DNA of 64,000 nucleotides from Euphorbia lathyris (taxonomy: Eukaryota > Streptophyta > Magnoliopsida > Malpighiales > Euphorbiaceae): positions 108,528,807 through 108,592,806 of the forward strand of contig NC_088910.1 in NCBI RefSeq assembly GCF_963576675.1, read 5' to 3'. The first letter of the stretch is position 1, and every line of letters begins with the position of its first letter. Below are positions 21,516 to 34,336 of the stretch, one piece after another. Position numbers and translations under genes: made by a program. Below the pieces are notes generated by a model. It searched no databases. It saw only the letters and a list, made by a program, of their open reading frames with translations, and had not been told where the DNA came from.

Positions 21516-23610
21516 GCGACGCTGGGGTCGACTCTTTCTCACTTTCTTAATAAACACGTCCTAAATCTATGAAACCTAGAATGGCTGCACGCAATGCGGT
21601 TAGCATGCAACGCTCTATATGGTATGATTGCAATGATTCATTGAGCATAGAACGCATTATAACTTAAATCTGACTCGACTGATGTACAACAATATATAAA
21701 TCTATACAAACAAACTAGTTAGCGAAAAATCGTACATAACGCGTAAGTAGATCGCAATAAGAGAAAGAAAACGTTAGATAACAATCACATTCATCACATT
21801 ATCTCTCTTCCATCCTTATTCCTCCACACACTCGTTGGTCCAAGTCTCTTTCCTAGGATTTTGGTATGGGCTCACATCGTGGTCCAGAGGACGCGTGATG
21901 CCGTCGATTATTGCGGGAAAGTAAATCATTCATCAGACAATACAGTTCGTTTTGACGTATCAACATTCAGTGACTAAGAAATCGACCAAGTTGGATTGTT
22001 CTTTCAGAATAACTCGTCTTTCGTCCTTTCGTGAGACGCATTAGTTCGGGTTTTGATTCCCTTTGAGCGCATCTCAGTTTTTAGACGTGGTACGAGTTAT
22101 TCTTCTAGTTCAATCGTTTGTTATTATCAATGACTCGTTCCCTTTTGTTCGCGTGGGTTCGTGTCTCGATTTTTGGATTACAACGGGATCTTTTGGATCT
22201 ATCGAGAGACGTAACCACGTGTTTATTTAGTGATGGAATCACTTTTGGATTTTATTTTAGGGAACGGACTCATCGCGTAACGCGTTTGTTCTTAGCGTCG
22301 AGGATCCGTTTGCTCATTTTGCTACGTGAAAAGACGGCGAGTCTTATTTTGAGCGCACGATAATCTTTCGGCTAATTACAACTCTTTGTTCCTCCCAATC
22401 CACGGGATATATCATCTTAGTGTGGTTATAGAAAATCAACGTTTCGTTGAATCGCATGTTTACTCGAAGCGAGGATATCACCGTTTTCCTTCCTTTAGGC
22501 GCGAATTTAAGCAAACACGTATATCGGGCCATATTTCTTGCAGTTTTGGTAACGGTCGAAATGATCGAGTCGTTAGTCAAAACCTGCAGTCTCGTCCATA
22601 TGGCGCAATTATATGGTTTGGCTTAATTCGGCTTCGAGATTTTAAACGGGGTATACTCTCGTCCGAGGCACGTATTCAACGATATTGGTTTATTTTCTTT
22701 AACTACTCGCGGGATTTAACATATATCATAGATTCAGAATGATTTTGGTCGATTAGTTCATTTTTCTTTTCTTTATTTTCTTAGTCATCTGTACGGGCAC
22801 ATCCATTTCTCTTAAGAACGACACGAGGCATAACGTAAAAGCTCGTCTTTCATTCGGAAGGGACGGGCTACTTGTGCGAAACTTTTCACGTTACGACAGG
22901 GTCGTTCGAAACAGAAATGTTCTTCGTTTTCGTTTCGTCATGATCTCGTTTTATCCTAACTTATTTAAAGAATGTGAATAACGGCTACCGTTAATATATT
23001 CTTTTGTATCGAAATGTAACTATCCTTAACACCGAACTGATTCATACTAATACGTGCTTACGTCATAACGTATTTCCTGAACACGTGCCTTCGTCGGGAC
23101 ACCGAAAGGGACAAGGCGGGTCGCACATGTTCATTCATATGAGATGACTAAGTCATCTTTAGTTCAAATCGTTTCGATGTTTTAGGGTAATTAGTATGTC
23201 GATTCATGAGTATATATTAACGTATCGTCTCATTTTCTTTACATAATTTAGGATTAGACACGTATCATGGCGGTTTGAAAACACGAACTGATTCATTTAT
23301 CACATCAAAAATAGTAACGGGTAATCCTATGGAAACTTCTAAGGCTACTATATGCTGACACGGCTGACCGCGGGACCTCACAAGACCGCACAGATTCGCC
23401 CCTAACGAATGGATGGGGACCCTCTGGAGCCTTACTGTAAGGGGGAACTTACGCTAGCCTCTTTCGAGCGACGAATGGACTCTCGCTAGAGGTTTCGCGG
23501 AAATTACCCAAAGGGTTTGCAATAATGCTCGTGAATGCATACGAAAAGAAGTAAAACGATCCGTCCCCGTTAAGGGCTTAGTGCATGCCTTCCGGAATCA
23601 AATTTCTCGC
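21516..23610 (-). other. 5' untranslated leader next to the PBS
   Basis: No recognised gene. Short frames at 22118-22742 do not resemble any protein I know. The part next to the PBS (about 23340-23610) is more GC-rich. Confidence 0.5.
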
Positions 23611-23629
23611 TTCCCTAGCAGAGTCGCCA
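23611..23629 (-). other. Primer binding site of the 19-kb element
   Basis: On the minus strand TGGCGACTCTGCTAGGGAA follows the LTR end (CTAACA) after two bases. It begins with TGG, complementary to a tRNA CCA end. The word TGGCGACTC is typical of Ogre-like elements, whose primer is reported as tRNA-Arg; the exact tRNA here is inferred. Confidence 0.7.
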
Positions 23630-23631
23630 CT

Positions 23632-26600
23632 TGTTAGACGAGGTGCCGCGCCTAATCTCCCGGGCGGACCGGGGGGTGGACAACCTCATGGCGACGTAAG
23701 CGGTGATTGGCGTCGAAAGCAACCAATCGTGGAATCAAGCTGCTCGGCAGGACCGGAGCTCGAAGATATGGAAGAGTCGCCACCCACGAATGGGAAAATG
23801 AACACCGATCCCTTGCGGGAGACCGGTGTGGGTTCGGGAAACTTAGGTACGAGCCGAGAAGGCTAGCTCCTTTCCGGAGAAAGACTACTAGGCACCCCGA
23901 CATCGCCCGGTTATGAACCACCGGCCTCCTACTCAGCATGTTAGGCGATAACGGACTAATCGTATACTTCCTTAAGTTTAAAATTCATTTGAAACCCTTT
24001 TCTTTCTCTTTTTAGAAACCGTTTTGAGCATATGATATTGAAACGCCACATCAGTAAAGAATCACCCATTTATGTTTATACATACACAGAGAGGGGGGAA
24101 AAGAAGTGATTTATTTACAACCGTATTTAAATGTTATGTTGTGTGTTTATTCTATACCAACTTATTTCCCCAAGACGAGTTTATTTACATGGTTCGCACC
24201 TTAATCGTCGTTGGAAGAGGGTGCGTTTTAAAACCCCGTTTGATGAAGTTTACCCGAATCGTCGTTGGAACGACTCGAGTATTTGAAAACGTTTGAGATG
24301 AAAACCTTTTAATGAGAAAACATGGTTAAACATACAAGTCAATTTTATTTTGTACAAATTCTTTAAGAAAATGATTCAAAAATTCTATTATTCATGAAGA
24401 AAACGATGTTATTTACAATGTTCGCTTAATCCGTCGTTGGAACGGACTAAGGTTTTAAAACGTGGTGTTTTGAGAAACGATTTGAAATGTTAACAAGAAT
24501 GACTCTATTTATTTACATTAGAAATCTAAAAAAAAAACTCATTAATTTAAATAGTTCAATTGAAAACTCTCTTTTTTGTGATTTATTTTCCCCTTTTTAT
24601 TTGATGCAATCTTTACCCATTGTAATTACAATAATAACCACATTTAAGCCCAAAATTAATTTTTCAAAGTGAAGCCCATTAGAAACATGGACTCATAAAT
24701 GGCCAAAAGAGATAAAGAAAATAATATAGATATATATTTACACATTTTAGCCCAAAAGACATAAAATAAGAGTAAAAGAAAGTATACTATCCAATACATA
24801 TATAAGAAAGAGTAATGAAAATAATATATTTATACTTTAAATATATGAAAATAGTAGATGAAATTCATAAATAAGAAAACAACATTTATCACTCAAAATA
24901 ACTCTATTTATCAATAATTAACATAACCCAAATATACTCCGAAACTATATATATATACATAACTAATATAATCTTAATGTCAAAAAGACTATATGTTTAT
25001 CCCGTAATATCTACTAATTGTCTCACAAAATACCCAAGTAAATAACGTTTAAAATAGATTTTAATGTGACTTAAACAAATAATAATAAAAAAAAGAAAAT
25101 AATACATACATAAAAATAAAATGGAACACCACTCTTCTAAAATAATTATATATGTTAAAATTCTAAAACAATTTGAAAATCATATATTACATAATTATAT
25201 ATATATATATATATATATATACTAAGGATTAAAAGTCTAAAAGTTAAGAAAAGGGGACCGAAATGGCATTTCTTACATTTTGGCAGATTTACCGAGGGAA
25301 AATCCGTCGGTAAACAGCCTTTAGTGACAGAATTGGCAAATTACAGCAGCACTCCAACATTTTCCAGATTTGTTCAAAAGCATTAAATTAAATCTAATTC
25401 AATCGTTTTGGACTTCCGAACTACCAAAGATGGATCATAGTCGAAAACGGAAGTTCCTAAAACGATGTTTTTATTTTAAAACGTTATTTGGAAACCTCTT
25501 TTAAATAAAAAAACTTATAATTACAACATTTTCGATACCCGAACTACCTTTTTATCGGATCACGGTTCGTATTGGGATATCCAAAACGAGGTTTTTATTT
25601 TAAAACAAAATCGAATTTTATTTAACACGAAACGAAAATTAAATAAATACGCTAACTAAATAAAACGTGACAAAATAAATAAATGACTAAAGGAATAAAA
25701 ACTATAGCATAAAAAATAAATAGAAGGAGAGAAATAAATAAAATAAAATAAAGAGTCTAGTCCTCGGATAATACCTTTGATTCGGTATCTGACAGTCGAA
25801 GCCGATTGATTCCACGAACCGCGAGCTCCCGATTTTAATAAAAATTTAGTAAAAATTGAACTTAGAAAATTTGGAATTTTTGAGAAAAAAAATATTTTTC
25901 TCAAAAAAATCCACTCTCTCTCTCTCTAAAAATGTTTAGAGTGAGAAAGTTTTCCTCAAAAAAAGGCCCCATTTCACCTTGGGATCCGTGCCATTATATA
26001 GGGAAACGGATCCCGGAACAATGGGCGACGCCCAAAAAAAATTGGGCGTCGCCCATTGTGGTTGGGCGGCCGCCCAACCTAGTGTTGGGCTACCGCCCAA
26101 CCTTGTTGGGCGATCGCCCAACGCGAGGTTGGGCGCCCGCGCCCAATCCTCGTCGGGCGTCCGCCCGACGCGTTGGGCGTTCGCCCAACGCGAGGTTGGG
26201 CGCCCGCGCCCAATCCTCGTCGGGCGTCCGCCCGACGCGTTGGGCGTTCGCCCGACGTGGTTGGGTGCCCGCCCGGCGACCCTCGGGGCGTGCCACGCGC
26301 CGTCGGACGCGTGCACTCCGTGGCCACCGAGCGCGCGTTCCGCGCAGCCAGACGCTCGCACGTCGCGGCCGCCGAACGCGCGCCTTACGCTGCCAGGCAC
26401 GTGCGCTCAACGGCCCATGAGGGTGCGCACCGCCAGCGGTCCCAGGCATTGCTCGGACGTCGAGAGCGTGCCACTCGCGGTGCGTCCGACGGACGCCGCG
26501 CGCACGTCTCGAGCCGTCAAGCGGGCGTTCGACCATCGTCGTCCGCGTGCGGGATGCCGTTGCGTGCCCGCGCCGTGCCGTTAATTTTCCTCAGCTTATT

Positions 26601-26693
26601 ATTCTTTATATATTTTTCAAAACTTCCGGAATCAATCGCTTCGACCGTCTTGTTTCAGGTTTTCGTCACAGGTCCTCCGACTCGGTGTCTACA
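23632..26693 (-). repeat. 5' LTR of the 19-kb element (3.06 kb)
   Basis: Matches the left LTR without the RTE insertion. Differences include a deletion in the first CGTTGGA hairpin (about 24211), a 28-bp segment near 24854 absent from the left LTR, a longer (AT)n run (25196-25220), and a 65-bp unit duplicated within the palindrome array. The minus-strand TATA-like box is at about 25991-26000. Confidence 0.92.
26018..26275. repeat. Palindrome array in the right LTR
   Basis: Same class as 10647-10905. The order differs: after the first long hairpin and single GGCGGCCGCC and GGCGATCGCC units, a block with TTGGGCGCCCGCGCCCAA, TCGGGCGTCCGCCCGA and TTGGGCGTTCGCCCAA is repeated about twice. The array as a whole stays about 258 bp long in both LTRs. 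Confidence 0.8.
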
Positions 26694-26698
26694 ACCGC

Positions 26699-29600
26699 CA
26701 TCACTAACGATGACTCTTGGACAACCAAATCTACAAAATATATCGTCAAGAAAATTAACGACAACTTTAGAATCGTTCGTCGGGGTTGCAATTGCTTCAA
26801 CCCACTTTGAAACATAATCAACTGCAACTAATATGTAAGTTTTACCAAAAGAAGGGGGAAAAGGTCCCATGAAATCTATTCCCCACATATCGAAGACTTC
26901 AACTTCTAATACAGTAGTGAGGGGCATCTCATCTTTCCTTCCTAGATTTCATGTTCTTTGGCACTTATCACAACGAGTAATAAATGAACGGACGTCTTTA
27001 AACATCGTAGGCCAAAAGAAACCACATTCAAATATTCTAGCTGCTGTTTTGGTAGCTCCATTATGTCCTCCATAAGAGCTAGAATGGCATTCCGACATTA
27101 TGGATTCAAATTCATTTTCACCAACGCATCTCCTAATTATCCCGTCACCACAGGTTTTGAACAAAAAAGGATCTTCCCAAAAGTACTGTTTAATGTCGAA
27201 GAAAAATTTCTTCTTTTGTTGGAAATTTAATCCTTCCGGAACAATATTGGCTGCAAGATAATTAGCAATATCCGCATACCATGGTGACATGAAGGTTTTC
27301 ATTTGATAGAGATGTTCATTAGGGAAATCATCTCGTATACCGTTAGTCTCACCTATAGGACCGTTCTCATCTTCAAGTCTTGATAGATAATCGGCGACAA
27401 GGTTTTCTACTCCATTTTTGTCTTTTATTTCTATATCAAATTCTTGTAACAATAAAACCCATCTAATTAGACGCAGTTTTGCATCCTTTTTAGCAAATAA
27501 ATACCGTAATGCTGCATGATCAGTATAAATAATAACTTTCGAACCTAACAAGTATGACCTAAACTTATCACATGCAAAAACTACAGCTAACATTTCTTTC
27601 TCAGATGTGGTGTAGTTTAATTGTGCACCGGAGAGTGTGTGACTTGCATAATAAATGACATGAAGTTTCTTATCCTTCCTTTGACCTAAAACACATCCGA
27701 CAGCTAAATCACTTGCATCACACATAATTTCAAATGGTAAATCCCAATCGGGTTTAGCAATAATAGGTGCACTGACTAAAGCTGTTTTTAATGTTTCGAA
27801 AGCTTTAACGCAATCTTCATTGAAATCAAAAGTGGAATCTTTCATGAGTAGATTAGTGAGTGGTTTGGAAATTACAGAAAAATTCTTAATAAATCTTCTG
27901 TAAAAACCGGCATGTCCTAAAAATGATCTTACTCCCTTAACAGTAGTTGGAGGGGGTAATTTTTCTATTACTGAAGTTTTTGCTCTGTCCACTTCTAACC
28001 CTTTTTCAGATATTTTGTGACCTAAAACAATTCCTTCGTCAACCATGAAATGACATTTCTCCCAGTTTAATACCAAATTTGTTTCTTCACACCTAGACAA
28101 AACTTTATCCAAGTTTTCTAGGCATGAATCAAAAGAATCTCCATAAACTGAAAAATCGTCCATAAAAACTTTCATGATATCTTCAATGAAATCATTAAAA
28201 ATCGCAGTCATACAACGTTGAAATGTTGCAGGTGCGTTACATAGACCAAAGGGCATTCTCCTATATGCAAATGTTCCGTAAGGACATGTGAAGGTTGTTT
28301 TGTCTTGGTCATCCGGGTAAATGTATATTTGAAAGAATCCGGAGTAACCATCTAGAAAACAGTAGAAAGCGTGACCAGCTATCCTTTCGATCATTTGATC
28401 AATGAAAGGAAGAGGAAAATGATCTTTCCTAGTTGCTTTATTTAGATTTCTATAATCTATACAAACCCTCCAACCAGTGGTGGTTCGCGTAGGTATTAAT
28501 TCACCTTCTTCATTTCTTACAACTGTTATGCCTCCCTTTTTAGGTACACAATGGATTGGACTAACCCATTCACTATCCGAGATAGGGTAGATGATTCCAT
28601 TGTCCAGAAGTTTAGTAATCTCATTTTTTACTACTTCCTTCATATTGGGATTTAGGCGTCTTTGCCTATCCGCTTTAGGTGGCTTATCTTCTTCTAAGTG
28701 AATTCTGTGCATTACAATGCTCGGATTAATACCTTTTAAGTCTGAAATTTGCCAACCCATACTTCCTATCCTATTTCTAACAACTTCTTTCAATTTCTCT
28801 TCTTGGACTTGTGTTAATTTGTTAGAGATAATTATAGGTAGAGAATCGCCTTCGCCTAAGAAAGCGTACCTCAAATGACTTGGTAATTCTTTAAGTTCTA
28901 ATTTAGGTGGAACTATAATTGAAGGCGGAACTGGTCCATCTTCTCGAATCAAAGGTTCTGGGTCCTTATCTTCTAGTTCCTCACTCATTATAGGTTCTAT
29001 TATTTCTTCTTTTTGAACAATGTCATTTACACATTCTTCAATCAAATCAAGTTTCATACAAGCGAAATCCTCCATAGGATATTTCATCGCTTGATTCATA
29101 TCAAACTCAATCTTATCATCGCCTATTCTTAAAACTACTTTCCCTTCCGACACATCAACTAGAGCACGTCCCGTGTTCATGAACGGTCTACCAAAGATTA
29201 GCGGACAATTTACGTCATAAGCAAAATCTAAAATAACGAAATCGGTAGGAAAAATAAATTTTTCAACTTTAACTAAAACATCCTCAATTATATCGTATGG
29301 TCTTTTAGTGGTTTGATCCGCTAATTGCAAAACCATATTGGTACGTTTGATGTCTTCTTCTAAGCCTAACTTATTAAAAATAGATAATGGCATCAAGTTA
29401 ATGCTTGCTCCTAAATCACAGAGACAATTGGGAAATTCAATATCTCCCAATTTACACGGAATGTTGAAACATCCGGGATCTTTGAGTTTTGTGGGCAAAT
29501 TGCTTGACACAATCGAACTGCAATCTTCAGTTAGCGAAATGGATGAAATTCCTTCCCGACTGATTTTCTTTGAAATTAAATCTTTGAGGAATTTACCATA

Positions 29601-30536
29601 ATTGGGAATTTGCGTAATTGCATCCATAAACGTTAAATTAATATGCAAATTTTTAAGTTTGTCTAAAAATGTTAAAAGTTGTTTATCATAGTCCTTATTG
29701 CGGACTTTGTGTGGAAAAGGTGGTTTGGGTACAAAAGTTTTTGTACTAGAGTCAATTGGTGCATCTTTTTGATTTAATGTATCTTCTTTGGGCTTCGGTA
29801 AATCAGTTCTAGGTAAAGTCGAATTTCCGGACATTTCCGGACCTAAGTAATTTTTTCCTGAACGAAGAGTGATAGCCTTAACATGCTCTTTCGGATTTTC
29901 TTCCGTATGGCTTGGAAGACTTCCCTCTTTGCGGGATGGAATTGATTTAGCGAGTTGACCAATTTGAATCTCCAAATTATGGATGCTAGACGATTGGTTT
30001 TTAATAAGCTGATCGAATTTATTCTCGATCCGTTTAAAACCATCGTCATGATTACTTATTTTTCCGCTCATAGCATCAATAAATTTGTCGATTTTAGAAG
30101 ATAAAGTGCTAATCGTATCTCTTGATTGATTTTGATAATTAGTAGTACGATTTTGATTAGCATTAGTATTATTATTATTATTATCTCTCCAGTTAAAGTT
30201 AGGATGATTTCTCCACCCAGGATTATATGTATTGGAGTAAGGGTTATTATTTTGGTTTTGCCCTTGGACAAAATTTACCTGTTCAATTTCACTCATACCT
30301 TCGTAATCCACATCTGTTTGGATTGGCTTACCATTAGGATCACACGGTGCCATAAACCTATCAATTTTTTGCGATAAGGTAGAAAATTGGGCTTGCAACA
30401 TCGCTACTGGATGAAGATTCACTATACCTTTAACTGATGATGTTGTTGAGGATGATGGTTTCGCTAATGGTACGTGTCCACGTTCCGCGGGCCACATACT
30501 GCTGTTGATTGCCATTTCCTCCAAAAGTTCTCTTGC
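26699..30536 (-). pseudogene. Athila pol polyprotein: late gag, protease, RT, RNase H, first half of integrase
   Basis: A 1191-residue frame (30524-26949) continues in the same frame past one TGA to the nested insertion. Rough positions: Gag C-terminal region with an N-rich stretch (about 90-135), aspartic protease DLGAS at 370, RT with FLDGYSGFFQIYI at 723 and FMDDF at 787, RNase H with CDAS at 935 and TDHAALRYL at 1001, integrase HHCC finger with GGHNGATKTA and CDKCQRT (1152-1191). After the TGA at 26949 comes GIDFMGPF with the first catalytic aspartate and then VIVSDGG with the second. The gene is cut there by the ACCGC insertion site. The catalytic motifs are intact, so decay is recent. 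Confidence 0.94.
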
Positions 30537-31260
30537 TTAGGCAGATGTTTTCTTCATAAATAACCCTCCAGACATAGCGTCCAATGAACCTCTAGTTGTA
30601 GGATTTAGTCCATTATAAAATGTTTGCATTAAAAGTTCAACGGGCAATTGGTGGTGTGGGCATAAATGTTGGAGTTCTTTAAAACGTTCCCAAGCCTCAT
30701 AAAGAGTTTCATTATCATTTTGAGAAAAAGATGTTAACTCTTTAATGACTCTTGCGGTTTTTGCTAAAGGAAATTTTTTTGATAAAAATGCTTGGGCTAA
30801 TTGCTCCCAAGTCTCAAATATTGCGGCTGGCATAGAAGTTAACCACTCTTTGGCTCGATCCTTCAAAGTAAAAGCAAAAAGGCGAAGATTGATTGCTTCT
30901 GCAGTCACATTTGGTATTTTAAAAGTGTCACAAATTTCTAAGAAATTTGTCAAATGGATATTAGGATTTTCGTTAGGTAACCCGTAAAATGTTACGTTAT
31001 TTTGCAACATATTAAGCAACGCATGCTTAATTTCAAATTGGTTTGCATTAATTTGGGGTCTAACTATACTGTTTGTTACACCGGCCACTCCTGGCCTAGC
31101 GTAATCCATAAGTGTGGCCATAACTTCTGGCTCGGTAATTCTAGTTTTTATTGGGGTTTTGTTTTTGTTTTTTCTTTTCTTTCTTGTTCTTTTTAAGAGT
31201 TCTTTCAATTTCTGGGTCAATAGGATCTGGTGACGTGCCTGAACTTCGAGAACTGCGCAT
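30537..31260 (-). pseudogene. Athila gag, N-terminal part
   Basis: The likely start is the ATG at 31260 (MRSSRSSGTSPDPIDPEIER), with a frameshift near 31190 into the frame that carries MATLMDYARPGV, VTFYGLPNENPNIHL, EWLTSMPAAIFETWEQLAQAF and HQLPVELLMQTFYNGL. These are the retrotransposon Gag signatures of Athila. A single TAA at 30537-30539 separates it from the pol frame. The residues on both sides continue the same protein, so this looks like one point mutation, not a real gene boundary. Confidence 0.9.
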
Positions 31261-31424
31261 GAACTTGAAATTTCGCACGAACCAAAACTACCTACAAAAC
31301 AGAATTTGAAAAATAAATATGTTAGTAATTGAAAATAAAAAATATAAAAGTTTGAATAAGTATGAATAAACCTAGATTCGTAATAAAACACGAAAATTTA
31401 AAATTTTGTCAAAAAATTTGGCGT

Positions 31425-31442
31425 TCCCCGGCAACGGCGCCA
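31425..31442 (-). other. Primer binding site of the Athila element
   Basis: TGGCGCCGTTGCCGGGGA on the minus strand, six bases after the 5' LTR end. This is the tRNA-Asp-type PBS usual for Athila and related Ty3 elements. Confidence 0.9.
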
Positions 31443-31448
31443 AAAACT

Positions 31449-32926
31449 TGTTGAGCGATTTCCCCAAGTGCACGGTATACGCTTGTAGTAATAAAAGATA
31501 TCGATCCCACAGGGAATGTTTTTCGAACAAAACTTACTTATAATCGGTTAAATTTACTTTTAGGTTTATATTATGGAAAAATCGTTCAATCGGTTTTGGT
31601 TTTGAAATTGCTAGAATGAGAATTAGATTAGAGTATGAAAACGTTAGAAAATATTCTGATTTAAGAATGAATTTGCAAGATAGGAACGTTCAGTATTTTT
31701 TAGAAAAGTCAACAGATGTATTTGTTTGCATTAAGCAAAGAAAACAACTTTAAACTTTGTACGAATTATAAAGATGAAATAAATGACGGAACCTCTAATT
31801 AATTGGCTTTGAACATGACAAAACCCTTCCGGGATAATTGCCCTTAATCAAATTAAAACTCTTTCGAGATAATAATTTGCCTAAGTGTTCAACAAAGTTT
31901 CCTTGTAAAGATTTTGAATTAAATACGTTTTAATGAAAACACCAGCAGTCACTTTAGTGGATTGGTTACCATAAGTGCTGCATAAAAATCTATCGAATAG
32001 AACGTACTTTATTACATGAAATATAAATTGATACAAGTTTACAGAGAACATGGAGCATGGAAACATTCGACGACGTGCAAGTGAACGGGTTGTCAATCCT
32101 TTCCTTGGGTTTCGTTAGAGTTTGTCAGGCTCAGGGGCGGATCCTCTACTCAATCTTCTCGTTGAATCTTCGTAATAGAGACTGGGTCGGTCTACTACCA
32201 AAATGAAAACTAAACTGGAACAATGTCTAAACGCTACTAAACTTGTTGTTATTGAATAAACAATGTGTGTACAGCATATTGCTTTTGAACAGAATCGAAA
32301 TCTAACTCTGAATCACTTGATTCGGAATTTCTGCATAAATTCTATACTAATCTCTTTTTTCTACATATCTTCAACTCTCCATCAACTCTTTATTTATAGA
32401 TGTTGAAGAGTCTTGATTGAAGTGTCGTGTTCGTTGTTAAGGATCGTGTCCGTTGCGAAAGGACGTCTTTATCCACCCAAACGATCGTGTTTCGTCGAAA
32501 ATGAAAGTGCGTAACTAGGCTTCTACAAACTCCTGCTCGTACCGAGAATATTAAATTCTCTACCGAGAATGGGGGAGCATCAATTGGTCTTCAAACGAAG
32601 GGAAGGAAAAGCTGACGAACGCGTGTCGCGACCGAGAATGTGGGGGCCGCGGTCGCGGCACGGAACGTTTTTCAGTTCTTCTGCTTTCGTTCGCGTCCTC
32701 GATTTGGCGTTATTAATTTTCGTCGTCTTCGACTCCTTTTGTAGGGTTTTTCTTCTGTTTTCGAGCTCTTTTCGTTCCTATTTGGATTTTACCAAATATT
32801 TATGTACCTTACAGGAAAGAAACATATTCGAGAGTAAAAGCTTTCTAAACAGTTATAAATAGCATAAATTCGTAGCAATATTGATGTAATTATTGATGAT
32901 ATTTTAGGTATATTTCGGGCTTAACA
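31449..32926 (-). repeat. Athila 5' LTR (1478 bp)
   Basis: On the minus strand it begins TGTTAAGCCCGAAAT at 32926 and ends CTCAACA at 31449. A TATA-like CTATAAATAA is near 32391-32400. Upstream of it are inverted-repeat motif B (about 32538-32570, TACCGAGAAT arms) and motif A (about 32621-32663, TGTCGCGACCG facing CGGTCGCGGCA). The same motifs recur inside the element ahead of both ATHILA ORFs. The next five bases, ATATA, are the target duplication. Confidence 0.93.
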
Positions 32927-32931
32927 ATATA

Positions 32932-34336
32932 CTTGATGGATTTTTGTTTCGTGAGAATAGACTTTGTGTCCCACAATGTTCATATAGAAATTACTTGTTA
33001 GGGAAGCTCACAGTGGTGGTTTAATGGGGCATTTTGGGGTTAGAAAAACTTTAGATATTCTGCATGAACATTTCTTTTGGCCAAAAATGCGTAGGGATGT
33101 CAATAGGTTTTGTTCTAGGTGCATCACTTGTAAAAGGGCCAAGTCTAAGGTTTCGTCTCAAGGTCTTTACACACCATTACCTGTACCCAAGGAACCCTAG
33201 GTAGATATTTCCATGGACTTTATTGTAGGGTTACCTAGGACAAAGAAAGGTCGCGATTCTATCTTTGTCGTAGTTGATACGTTTAGTAAGATGGCACGTT
33301 TCATTCATTGTCATAAAACCGATGATGCTATTAATGTTGCCGATCTTTTCTTTCGTGAGGTTGTTAAGTTACATGGAGTCCCTAAGACTATAGTATCCGA
33401 TCGAGATGCCAAGTTTTTGAGTCATTTTTGGCGTGTTTTATGGAGTCGACTGGGTACTAAGCTTTTATACTCTACTGCTTGTCATCCCCAAATGGATGGA
33501 CAGACTGAGGTCGTTAATCGAACCCTTGGTCAAATATTGCGTACGGTAGTCGGTAAAAATCTTAAGAGTTGGGAAGAGTGTTTGCCTATGGTTGAATTTG
33601 CATATAATTGTAGCATTCATTCATCTACTTTATTTTCTCCATTTGAGATTGTTTACGGACTTAACCCTCTTACTCCTATGGATTTGTTACCTTTACCTGT
33701 GGATGCAAGGTCTAGCACAGACAGCGTTGAAAAGGCTGAGTTAGTGAAATCCATTCATGAGAAGGTCCGCAAGCATATTGAAGAGAAAAATCGACGGGTT
33801 GCTTCAAAAGTGAATCCACATCGTAAACGAGTTGTGTTTGCTCCCGGTGATTTAGTGTGGGTGCATTTTCGAAAGGAGCGATTTCCTGGACTCCGTAAAA
33901 ATAAGCTCCAACCTCGAGGCGATGGACCATTTCGAGTTTTGGAGCGAGTGAATGATAATGCCTACAAATAGACCTACCTGGTGATTATAATGTTTCTGCT
34001 ACTTTTAATATTTCTGATCTATCCTTCTATGATGCAGATAGTGATTCGTGGGCGAATCCTCTTGAGGAGGGAGGGAATGATGAGAATGGAAATCAGAGTT
34101 CAAACTTGGGATCTCACAACACTCAATTAAAGCTTCCCGATGGACCCATTACCCGAGAAAGAGCCAAGCAGTTTGAAGAGGAGCTTCAATCATATGTGGT
34201 CCAAGTGATGGACGTCGCGGATAAAAATGGAGTTTCTGAAATTAATGGTCCATTAACCATCGTATCTCTTTCAAGTTGCATGGGATGTGAATACGGAGGT
34301 CAATTGAAGCATTCGGATTCACATGAGAATGTTTAA
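32932..34336 (+). pseudogene. Ty3/gypsy integrase (right half of the split pol)
   Basis: Starts DGFLFRENRLCVP, then after a one-base frameshift near 32990 an HHCC finger (HFGVRKTLD, CSRCITCKRAKS). A TAG at about 33200 is followed by the rve core in a 252-aa frame: [46 protein letters not shown], which supplies the D, D and E residues. A GPF motif ([10 protein letters not shown]) follows. A one-base deletion at 33970 shifts the tail, which reads DLPGDYNVSATFNISDLS and ends at 34336. No chromodomain is visible. Assignment to the chromovirus side of Ty3/gypsy is likely from the style of the integrase; the clade is not resolved. Confidence 0.9.

Larger units (their letters stand above)
7540..26693 (-). 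mobile_element. Large non-autonomous Tat/Ogre-like LTR retrotransposon (LARD-like, about 19.2 kb)
   Basis: The element is flanked by the 5-bp duplication ACCGC (7535-7539 and 26694-26698). Long direct LTRs lie at 7540-11318 and 23632-26693, beginning TGTTAGACGAGG and ending GTGTCTACA in plus orientation. A PBS lies just inside the right LTR and a PPT just inside the left one, so the element reads on the minus strand. The only recognisable coding sequence in the 12.3-kb interior is a gag-like frame. I find no protease, RT, RNase H or integrase motifs, so it would need enzymes from an autonomous relative. The LTR size, PBS, PPT (AGTAGGGGCAAC) and gag tail suit the Tat/Ogre lineage. It is younger than the Athila it interrupts. 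Confidence 0.88.
123..32926 (-). mobile_element. Athila-type Ty3/gypsy LTR retrotransposon, nearly complete, split by a nested element
   Basis: The two LTRs (123-1585 and 31449-32926) are direct copies in the same orientation and are flanked by the 5-bp target duplication ATATA (118-122 and 32927-32931). On the minus strand the order is 5' LTR, PBS, gag, pol, two ATHILA ORFs, 3' LTR, which is the Athila layout. Without the nested 19.2-kb insertion the element is about 13.6 kb. By eye I count about 30 differences over about 1460 aligned LTR bases, near 2 percent, so the insertion is fairly recent. gag, pol and ORF2 carry point stops or frameshifts, so this copy is probably inactive. Confidence 0.93.

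Noticed and set aside
22118..22742. Two short plus-strand frames in the leader of the 19-kb element
   Set aside because: No recognised motif, opposite strand to the element, and short.
30537..30539. Programmed stop-codon readthrough between Athila gag and pol
   Set aside because: The protein continues in the same frame with family-typical residues on both sides, and there are other point stops in the copy, so a simple mutation is likelier.
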